Assembly (NCBI RefSeq): GCF_033568475.1 | Contig: NC_133120.1 | Location: 139,186,109 to 139,250,108 of the forward strand | Direction: 5' to 3' | DNA: 64,000 nt | Origin: Henckelia pumila | Lineage: Eukaryota; Streptophyta; Magnoliopsida; Lamiales; Gesneriaceae | Shown: positions 23,782 through 33,842 of the stretch, piece after piece | How positions within the stretch are numbered: the stretch's first letter is position 1 | Layout: each line of letters begins with the position of its first letter | The notes under the pieces: model-generated | Database searches by the model: none | Seen by the model: the letters and a program-made list of their open reading frames with translations, nothing else | Told to the model about the DNA's origin: nothing | Made by a program: the position numbers and the translations under genes

Positions 23782-25268
23782 TGTAGTAACCCGCATTTCT
23801 AATTAGTGATTAATGAGTAATTAATCACGTGATCATGTTTAGATTAAATAAAACATGATTAAGTAAGTTCCTGTTGGGATAACGGACTTCAGAAATAGAT
23901 CCAGGATACTCGAACATGGTGGGCATGGCTCGGGAGGATCCGAAGAGGATCGGAGGCTCCGTCGGTGGGATCGGAGGACCCGAACAGGGTTAGGGCTTAC
24001 GTCATCAATTACATCAGCAAGGTGACATCATGGCTGACATCACTGATGGGACTTCAGAGGACCCGAAGTAAAGATCGGACAGTCCGATCGTGTTCGGACG
24101 ATCCGAAGTTACGATCAGAGGATCCGAACCAGTTCGGAGGGCCCGAAGCCGAGTTCGGACGGCCCGAACGTCGTCTATAAATAGAGGAGCCGAGGTTCAT
24201 TTGTGACTCGCTCATTTCCTCTCTTCTCTCTCAATTCCTAAGCCTTCTAACTCAGATCTAGGGAGATCTAGGCGTCCTACGGGGAATCCGGAAGTGGCTT
24301 AGTGATCTAGACGTCGTCGCGGAGCTATGGCCTAGTTTTGAGGCTATCGACAGCAAAGGGCTAACGACGGACGCAGGTATAGCTTTGGCATCCTAAAAAT
24401 ATTTAAGAGTATGCAATAGCTTAATTAAGGCTTTTAGAGCTTAAATTTTTTATGCATAGATATTTGCATTGTAGTAGCAGTAGACTGGACTAGTAGGCTT
24501 GGAGTATAGGCCAGTGGAGCTAGGTTGTTCAGCAGTGTTAGAGGTACGTAAGTACTGACCGAGATAGCCCGCATGATATATTTGCATGTATGTTGCATGA
24601 GTATGTGCTATATGCTTTTTCATGTTTTAGCATGTTTTACCGTCTTAGCACATACATGATTTTACGTGTGACTGCATCCGGGGAGATGTGAGTCATTGAC
24701 AGTCTCCATAGGGAACAATGATCTCATTTTGGACTCGAGTCAGGTATGACAGTTTCCATATGGGGCTTGTATTCTGTTTTGGATTCGGGTCAGGATGGGG
24801 TTGGCTCAGCCCTGATATGGAGTATACGAGTACCCCGCGGAGTCGCTCTCTAGCCGGTACTGTATATTCTCGGCGCCATGAGCAAGTGTTTTCACTTGAG
24901 TTTTAAATCATCTGTGTGCGCATATTTGTATTTATATCATTGCTTCGTATTGAGCGTTCTAGCTCACGCCCCTGTGTTTGGGTGTTGTGTACCTTGTGGC
25001 GGGGCAGGTTTTGAGGCTGGACGGTCCAGGCGGCTCTCAGCAGGATTGAGCTTGGGAGGGTGTGAGGTTGTAGAGGGTAGGGATTTATTTACCCTGAACC
25101 TTCGATTTGGTTGTATAACAGTACTTATACATTTGTGATAGCGTCGGTTGTATTCTGCCAATTGGATTTGTTGTATTTTAATTATCAGCACTTTACGCTT
25201 TAAGCTTTATTTGCGTGCGCTTTTACTATAACTCTGATTAGGTAGTGGATCCGGGTTGGGTCACTACA
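23782..25268 (+). repeat. Gypsy-2 3' LTR
   Basis: 1487 bp. The distal dyad cluster is shortened by deletion, the TATA-proximal cluster (about 24054-24167) is kept, and TATA is at 24176. Confidence 0.93.
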
Positions 25269-25270
25269 AC

Positions 25271-25282
25271 GCTCTGATACCA
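25271..25282 (-). other. Gypsy-3 primer binding site (tRNA-iMet)
   Basis: The minus strand reads TGGTATCAGAGC next to the CCCCACAACA end of the LTR. Gypsy-2 inserted 2 bp beyond it. Confidence 0.85.
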
Positions 25283-25284
25283 CC

Positions 25285-27398
25285 TGTTGTGGGGACATCG
25301 GGTTGCTAATCTCGTTTTAGGGCAATTATCGATTAATAAACAATTAAAATCATGTATTTAAAAGAATACTCAAACCAAATAAAAAAAAATTATTAAATAT
25401 TGCACCTCGCTCGATCGGTAAAATCCTACCGATCGAGCGGGCAAGGAATCTCATACCTCGGGTCTGGGCAAATCATGGCCTCGCTCGATCAATCAAATCT
25501 TACCGATCGAGCGAGCAAGAAAATGGAAGTTTCTGTTTAAGAAAAACAGACCTCGATCGATCGGTGAAATCTTACCGATCGAGCGGCCATTCTGCCCAGA
25601 AAATCTGCATAAAAGTTTTGTGCTGTCAAAACTTGAGCATTCAATTTAAATCACCTCAAAACAATACAAAACATGGTTGAATATATCAAGGAACATGCAT
25701 ATAATGATAGTACTAAACATCAAGCACAAATCCATGCCTTTATTACATCAAACTAATAATATCAAAGGCAATAAACCATAGACTACACAAAGTCTCAAAA
25801 GTGTGCTTCAAGTTTCTAATTGTCTACTACGTTTGATACATTCAAAGGCCTAGTCCTTCAGCTACAACCCGAGTCCTCACTTGCTCAATCTCTCTCCCGA
25901 GCTATCAATGACGTCGTTGACTAGCTCCTGCCCCCTCTGTTGCCATGCACACATACAAAACAAAGCAACAGCCGGATAAACTCCGGTGAGAAATCATTCC
26001 CAGTATAATCGACATATATAAAGCGTTAAAGAAATCATATCAACTCTATTTATAAATGACTCAACAATAGAGTAAATAACGCATATATTGATTAAGAATT
26101 GATTCATATAACTTCGTTTGCCATCAAGATTCGTAAACGATCTTGACATGGATATCCATCTATCGTAGTCATTCTTGACTCGAAAATAAGGCCGCCTCAG
26201 ACCTTGGCATAGAATCAATTCAATAACATATCATATCAACTCAAACTCAAAGATCCACTACCTGAGATGGATCGACAACATCAAAAACAAATCAAAAGAT
26301 AATCAAGTATGTGATTTTTGCGGGACAACTCAAGAAACGTCATTCCCGAGTTTCAAATCCCTGACTCACGATGTCGTCATTATACCTTCGTATTTCTCAG
26401 TTCGAAATGCTTCAAATCTGAAACACGATATCAAAAGACACATATCAAACTTCATTCAAGTCTACCATTTCAAAATCAATCCAAAATCATCAAGAATCGT
26501 CAATCAAAACCACTTCAAACCTTCGTCACTTCTTCCTTCAACTTGAAGTTGAGGTTCTTGAGTCAATAGTTTCCGAATAAACTCTGAAACTGAAAATAAC
26601 ATTGCTACAACATCAATAACATATCACTTAACATCTCAGCTCAATCATCGGCTTCAAAACGATCGTAAAACACAAATCGACGGCGTAGCGATTGAAAATC
26701 GGTAACCAACGAAATATCGTAACCATTTCCGACTTCGAATACAATTCATACGTATATTATATCAGCCATAATAACTCAAAGAGCAAGATAACAGCAGCTC
26801 TAACCCTCAGACACAAGCTGAAAATCAAGATTAAGTATAAACAACATGAATTCGTCAACCCGGTTTCGATATCGGAATACATAAACGTCGAAGAACATAT
26901 ACATATCATCCATATCTGATATCTACCAACTTTTGAGTTTCAAAACATGCTGAAAGATATAAAAACTTACACTAGATCGAAGCCCTCGTCGTAAGGATTC
27001 CAGAACACCTTTCGGAATCAAAATCGGATGATCGGATCAAAAGTTACGGCAATTTGAAAATCAAAAATCAAATGAAAAACAAAGATCTCGGCTTTCTCTG
27101 TTCAATATTCTGAAAATCTGAAGTAACTAAGCAAAGTACACGTAAACATGCTGACTATTCAATTCAAATTCTGATAACTTCAAGCATAATTGTCGTTTAG
27201 TCCCTCAATTCTTCAATATTTGCAATTTGGTCCTCGGCCCTTATTTTAATTCAATTTCAATCCAAAATAATTTAAGAATATTAGAATTTAAATCGAAACT
27301 CTAAATATTCCCAAATTAAATATACTCAAATTAAAATTAAATCATCTCGGATTAAATTAAATAATCCCGAATTAAATTAAATAATCATGCGCCTTACA
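25285..27398 (-). repeat. Gypsy-3 5' LTR
   Basis: On the + strand it starts TGTTGTGGGG beside the primer site. The far end is placed at CCTTACA (27398), giving a minus-strand start of TGTAAGGCGC. Without a second LTR that end is a guess. It contains three hairpins near the primer-site side and no gene. Confidence 0.6.
25406..25586. repeat. Three GATCGAGCG hairpins at ~73-bp spacing
   Basis: 25408-25439 has a perfect 13-bp stem (CGCTCGATCGGTA / TACCGATCGAGCG) with a 6-nt loop. Variants lie at 25480-25515 and 25552-25586. They sit in the end of the gypsy-3 LTR next to the primer site. Confidence 0.85.
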
Positions 27399-27700
27399 TT
27401 TGTTCTTGTTATTGTTTATTGTATATTTGATGGTGTGATAAATGATAATGTTAATATTTTATATATTTTCAAAAATTAAGGTAATTCAGATAGACAGAGT
27501 CCATATTTTATTTTATTTTTTAAAAAAATCAGACTTTCTTGATTACATATTATTGTAGTTTGTCTGACGGGTTTTGAAGCAACAAGAAGGCACTTATGAT
27601 ACTTGTAAACTCGGAAAAAATGTGAAAGAACAAACTGATGAGATAAAAATGGTTAAACGAATTTGTGCTCAATTTCAACATGAAAGTGAAAAACTTTGGG
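27399..27700. other. AT-rich spacer; nothing recognised
   Basis: Between the gypsy-3 LTR and the ~570-bp repeat array. No open frame or element motif seen. Confidence 0.4.
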
Positions 27701-30700
27701 TGTGATCACATGTGGTGATATCATTCATTGTCCAATGTCTACACACAATTATATTAATATTATTCATCTAATGTCATGTGCACTGCTTTGACAAATGTAG
27801 AAGATCAATGTATTTTTCAATATTGAATGAAAACAGATGTGTTGATATCATTCATTGTCCAATATCTACAATTGTATAACTAGATGTAATTATGAACTTA
27901 AAAAATTTTCGAATACGATATTTAGGCATCGATTAGTCCAATTTATAAGACAACGCATATATTTGAACTCCAATATTAAAACAGCATGTCTGATCATGAT
28001 GTTTGGAATAACACATGAACAGTAAGAGTACAAATATGACTTAATTCAGCATAAATTGTTCTACTTACCGGGATAATATTTTAGGCCACCAAGACCAACC
28101 TTGCAAAGTAAAAATAAATTCAGACAAATTGTCCCGGATTCAGAATAATTCCATATTAATTTGGAACGATCTCGAATATTTACGACATAAACAAAGAAAT
28201 AATTATGTATAAGATAGACTCATTCTACGCACGCACGCACACACACACAAAAACAAAGATGTTATGATTTTATGCATAAAACATATTATAATGTTTATAA
28301 TAAGTTTTCATTGTCGTATGAATTATCGTCAAATTACATTGGTGTTGGTCATATAATATCATGTGCAATACCTTGGCAAATGTAGAAGATTAATGCATTG
28401 TTCATTGTTCAATTAGATCACATATGGTGATATTATTCATTGCAAAATGATTACGTATAACTAGATGACATTATAAACTTTTAAAATTGTTAAATATAAT
28501 TTTTAGACATTGATTAGCTTGATTAGTAAGATTAAGCTTATATTTGAACTTCACTATTAAAAAAACATGTCGATCATGTTGTTTGGCACAACACGTGAAC
28601 AAAAAGAGTACAAATGCGGCCTAAATCAGCATAAATTGTTCTACTTATCGGGATAAAATTTTAGGCCACCAAGACCAACCTTGTCAAGTAAAAATAAATT
28701 AAGATCAAATTTTCTCGGATTCAAAATCATTCCATATTAATTTAGAATGATCGCGAACTTTTACGTCATAAACAAATAAACAATTGGGTATGAGAGACTC
28801 ATTCTCCGCACACACACGAAGATATTATGATTTTGTGCATAACACATAATGTTTATTATTAATTTTTATTGTCATATGAATTGTCATCAAATTACATTGG
28901 TATTGGTCATGTAATATCATGTGCATTACTTTGAAAAATATAGAAGATGAATGCATTGTGCATTATTGAATTAGATCACATATGGTGATATTACTCATTG
29001 TACAATGACTACAATTGCATAACTAGATGTCATTATAAACTTTAAAAATTGTTGAATATAATATTTAGACATTGATTAACTTGATTAGTAAGATTAAACT
29101 TATATTTGAACTGCACTATTAAAATAGCATGTCTTATCATGTTGTTTGGCACAACACATGAACAATAAGAGTATAAATACGGCCTAATTTAGCATAAATT
29201 GTTCAACTTACCGGGATAAAATTTTAGACCACCAAGACCAACCTTGCCATGTAAAAATAAATTAAGATCAAATTGTCCCGTATTCAGAATCATTCCGTAT
29301 TAATTTGGAATAATCTCGAACATTTACGGTATAAACAAAGAAACAATTGGGTATGAGAGAGACTCGTTCTCCACACACACATTCGAAGATGTTATGATTT
29401 TGTGCATAACACATATTATAATGTTTATAATAAGTTTCCATTGTCGTATGAATTGTCATCAAATTACATTGGTGTTGGTCATATAATATCATGTACACTA
29501 ATTTGGTAAATGTACAAGATGAATGCATTGTTCATTATTGAATTAGATCACATATGATGATATTATTCATTGTACAAAGGCATTAAATTAATGCTAGATC
29601 TTAAATCACAAAGTGATTTATTAAAATTAAAAGAATCAATAGTGCAAGGAATCGTAAAACTCCCTGGATCTTTTAGTTTCTATGGTATCTTCTTTTGCAT
29701 GATAGCACTACATTCCTCAGTCAGGTTCACTGTCTCGAGCTCCTCCAATTTCCACTTCCTAGACATTACATCTTTCAATAATTTGGCATAGTTCGGAATT
29801 TGTAGCAAAGCATCGGCGAATAGGATATTGATTTGAAGTTTCCGAGACAATTTGATCCTAATTTATTTTCACTTGGAAAGGTTGGTCTTGGTGGCCTAAA
29901 AATTTATCCCGGTAAGTAAACAATTTATGCTGAATTATGTCGCATTTGTACTCTAATTGTTTATGTGTTTTGCCAAACAACATGATCAGACATGCTCTTT
30001 TAATAGTTGATTTTATAAGTTTAATCTTAATAATTAAGCTAATAAATGTCTAAATATTATATTTTACGGCTTTTGAATTTTATAATGATATCTAGTTATG
30101 CAATTATAATCATTATATAATAAATAATGTCACCAATATTGATCTCATTCAATAATGAACAATGCATTCATCTTCTGCATTTGCCAAAATAGTGCACATG
30201 ATATTATATGACCAACACCAATGTAATTTGACGATAATTCATACGACAATGAAAACTTATTATAAACATTATAATATGTGTTATGCACAAAATTATAACA
30301 TCTTTGTGTGTGTAGAGAATGAGTCTCTCTCATACTTAATTGTTTCTTTGTTTATACCGTAAATATTTGAGATTGTTCTAAATTGTCATCCAATTATATT
30401 TGTGTTGGTCATTATAATCTATCATGTGCACTACTTTGTCAAATGTAGGAGATGAATGAATTGTTCATTATTCAATGAGATCACATGTGGTGATATCAGT
30501 CATTGCTCAATGTCTACAATTGCATAATTAAATGTAATTCTAACTTTAAAAAACTGTTGAATATGATATTTTTTACATCAGTTACCTCAATTTGTAATAC
30601 GATACATGTATTTGAACTCTACTATTAAAAGAATATGCGTGATCATGTGGTCACAATGCATGAGCTAGAAGAGTACAAATGCGTCTTAATTGAGCACATA

Positions 30701-31000
30701 ATGTTCTACTTCTCAGGATAAAATTTCGGGCCACTATGATTGACCTTCCCAAGTAATAGTAAATTAGTTTCGAATTTTTTTTTGATTTGATATAATTTTA
30801 AATATATTTGGAATAATCTCGGATAATTTTTGGATAAGCAGATAGACAATTTGGAATGTGATACTCATTAACACATGCACAAACTTTGTCAAATATACGA
30901 GACACATGCATTGTCCCTGATTTGGGATAATTCTAAATATATTTGGAACAATCTCATACATTTGTGGAATAAAAAAATAGACAATTGAGAATAAAATACT
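27700..31000. repeat. Array of ~570-bp AT-rich repeats with one inverted unit
   Basis: The landmark word GGCCACCAAGACCAACC occurs near 28085, 28665 and 29229; unit spacing is 580 then 563 bp. A second landmark, GATCACATATGGTGATAT, occurs near 27703, 28420, 28976, 29547 and 30478. From about 29845 to 30362 the unit is reverse-complemented (AGGTTGGTCTTGGTGGCC near 29880). A diverged direct unit follows at about 30385-31000. Each unit has a short CA-rich run. Small open frames here recur between units and are not taken as genes. Confidence 0.85.
29573..29845 (-). pseudogene. Athila/Tat-like gypsy gag-pol (protease region) fragment
   Basis: The minus-strand translation gives LQINILFADALLQIPNYAK, then KWKLEELETVNLTEECSAI, a stop, [14 protein letters not shown] and [10 protein letters not shown]. 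This is the conserved segment before and at the start of the retropepsin of Athila/Tat-type gypsy polyproteins, where CDLGASINLMP is usual. It ends sharply on both sides against repeat-array sequence: a direct unit on the left and the inverted unit on the right. No LTR is near. The fragment is non-functional. Confidence 0.8.
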
Positions 31001-31559
31001 CGTTTTTTAGGCAATATGGCACACTTTTATGATTCGTTCTTTTGAGGTAGTATGAAACTCACTTTTTTGGCACTATATGATTCATATTGTCGAGTTAAAA
31101 TGAATTAAAATTAAAATATCGAGTATTCAATATACCAATTTGTATTTATGTTTTAATGTGTCAAGTTCTAGGATATAAAGACATATATCAGTCGCATAAG
31201 TACTAATATGTGGTACTCATAGTACGTACATTTAATACAAAAAGTCTATATGATTTACGATCATAAAATTACATTTTACATTCACAATACAAACAAAAGA
31301 TAACATCATTATGACCTGCACTGCATCACTATATATGAAATGTGTCTTAATCATAAATCAAACATCGATTGCGCCTCAAATCATAAATCAAATATTAAAA
31401 TTTAAATAAAAACTAAATTAAACAAGGAACACATTTCATAAATTAATCACTGAAAGTACACATTATTCAAGTGTATATCATCATCCACAAACACAAAATA
31501 CGTTCCGACCAAATAACTTCTAAATAAACTACAACTTACGAAATAGCTTCATGACCGCT
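31001..31559. other. AT-rich DNA; no gene recognised
   Basis: No convincing frame, repeat or element end. Confidence 0.4.
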
Positions 31560-32513
31560 TAATTCGGTATTTACTAGCAGGTGCACTAGGTCAAGTAATA
31601 GTAAAGTGGACAAAGAGTCCAAGTATCGATCCCACAGGGACTGCTGTCAATTCTCAAGAATTAATTATTTTACTTAATTTAGACAAAATTAATAAAGAAG
31701 GATGCAACGAATTAAATAAAAATTTAATTGCTAAAAATAATAAGAATTAAAATAACTGAAAGATAAATATAATTAAATTAAGACAACCAAGACACACGCA
31801 TGTACCGAACAAATCATGTAACATGTAGCCGATTCAGGACTCAGATTTAATCTTAGATTATGGAAATTCTCCTAACTTGTCCAAAGGTCTATTTCTAAAA
31901 CAATCAAACCTACTCAAATATTGACGGATTAATCTTTCGTAATCTAATCAAATTTGAATGCATTAAATATTTGTGAAAATTCAGTTTTCACCTAAAACCG
32001 CACACTGAAACCGAATTCTATTTCTAGTCGATTTTACCATGTGTTGATTATTAAAGTGATCAAAATCAATACCTCCACTGTCGACTTGGAATCGATTAAC
32101 ATGCAAGCAAACAGTTGATCAGACTATCCACAAGACAAATATGAATCTAACAATCAATAAAATAAAATAAAGTCTAAAAAATCACAAATAAACATCCAAG
32201 TTTTCTACATGAATTTTTTCGGCCCAATCACGCCTTTTTGGTTGAAAACAAACTACTCAATAATTGAAATTATAATTCAAAAATATAAAGAAAAAGAAAA
32301 ACTCTGATGACGATGGAGCGGATCTCCAATCTCCAAGCCTAGATGCCTCCTTCTTTGCGTTGTGCGTGCGATCTCCTCTTCTAAAATCTGCTCTTTTATG
32401 CTTTATATATATGGCGTTGAAAAGCCCATAAAATAAAGCTCGCAAAATAAGAGGTTTAATTTCCAAAATTTTATTTTTTTCCTTTTCTGCACGTCGGGCT
32501 CGCTCGAGCGCAG

Positions 32514-33842
32514 TGTTGGGATCGGTTCAGAGGGTAGAGGGGGGGGGTGAATACACTCTGAAACTTTTCTTCTACTTCTTTAGAATGATCAAGTGAGGTT
32601 TAGTTCACTTAATCAGTTTTCTCAACTTCTAAAATGTTTTGAACAACTTAAATAGTGCGGAAATAGTTCAGAGGTTTTAGTGATGCAAAGTTTATAATGC
32701 AATGTATGAGCAGGATGTGAGATAAGTTGCAGTAAATGCTAAAGCACGATTTTATGGAAGTTCGAAGGCTTAATCCTTCTACGTCTCCCCTTCTTCCACT
32801 TAGGAAGGAATTCACTAGAAGACTTTGGTTATTACAACGTCTTGTAATACACCCACTTCAGACTTAGGACTTATCCAATGCCTAATCCGAAACTCCTAGA
32901 TTTACACAGATAAGATTCTCAGTTCTTATCAGACTGGTGGAAGCTTTCAGAGCAGCTTCAAGTCTCTTCAACACTGAGTATAGTTGAGTTGAGCTTCTCA
33001 GACTGCAGAGCGGTCGAGAGGCTTGAAAACCCTAGGATGATCCTTGACGATCAGATATGTGAACTGTAGGCGAGGGTTTATTTGAGCAGCAGATGAATGA
33101 TCTTGTAAGTGTGCTCAAGTATATCAGATGAGGACTTCTGATATTAGTCAAGTGATTGAAATTTTTCTGAGTTGCTTGTCTCTCTTCGTTGTCTCGTCTC
33201 ACTTCTTATTGTTGTTTGAGCAATCTTCCCTTTATATAGGTCAATCATCAACGTCTTTATTTTGAACGTTCTGATGCTGCATTGAATGCACATTTAATGC
33301 TCATAAATGCATTGATGATTCTGCATGAGGATCGTACACTGCAGACAACTTCCAGGATCCAAAACTGGAATAAACGGTCGAATGCTTTATCTGCAGTCAT
33401 TCTGTGTTTTTGCCATTTTGGTACAACCTGTTGTCTTGATTTGCAGGAGTCAACAAATCTTCTGAAACGCCGGTTCTGCTTTTAATAAAAGATCCTGCAA
33501 AGAACATCTTGTCACAGGTACTTGTCTCGAGATATCTAGATAGGCAGTTGGCATTCTACCGGTAGAGATATTTGTCCTCTGCTGGTTTGAATAACCAGTC
33601 GATAAGCTTGTGACTTCAACCGGTCGAGAGATAAAGGCGGTTGACAAGCTTCCGGTAGATAGATTTATCCTCTGCTGGTTTTGATAGCCAGTTGATAGGC
33701 TTGTGACTTCAGCCGGTCGAGAGCAAAGGCGGTTGACAAGCTTTCGGTAGAAGTTGTAGTAGGTTCCTGAAATACAATGGTTGGCAGCACATTCCTATAC
33801 AATGAGTTGTTGTTTGTTATCACCAAAATATCGGATTCAACA
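32514..33842 (-). repeat. Copia-2 3' LTR (left copy)
   Basis: 1329 bp. Contains minus-strand TATATAAA at about 33232-33239. The end of the extra ORF reads into it. Confidence 0.95.

Larger units (their letters stand above)
17957..25268 (+). mobile_element. Gypsy-2: 7.3-kb chromovirus (Ty3/gypsy) inserted in gypsy-3
   Basis: LTRs 17957-19471 (1515 bp) and 23782-25268 (1487 bp) have TGTAGT...ACTACA ends; the 3' LTR lacks about 28 bp of the distal U3. The primer site, one gag-pol frame with a C-terminal chromodomain, and the purine tract are all in place. The target duplication is ACGCT on the right (25269-25273) and ACG-T on the left (17953-17956), one base having been lost. The chromodomain places it among chromoviruses; the Tekay/Del-like group is an inference from the domain order and motifs. 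Confidence 0.93.
16783..27398 (-). mobile_element. Gypsy-3: truncated minus-strand gypsy element, split by gypsy-2
   Basis: On the minus strand: LTR (25285-27398), primer site (25271-25282), leader (17677-17956) and gag (16783-17676). The element then stops with no protease, RT or integrase. Gypsy-2 (17957-25268) sits just after the primer site. Removing gypsy-2 and one copy of its target site restores a continuous primer site and leader, which supports the nesting. Confidence 0.8.

Noticed and set aside
29268..30362. Several 62-86-codon frames in the repeat array
   Set aside because: They are copies of the same AT-rich unit in direct and inverted orientation, without protein-like conservation.
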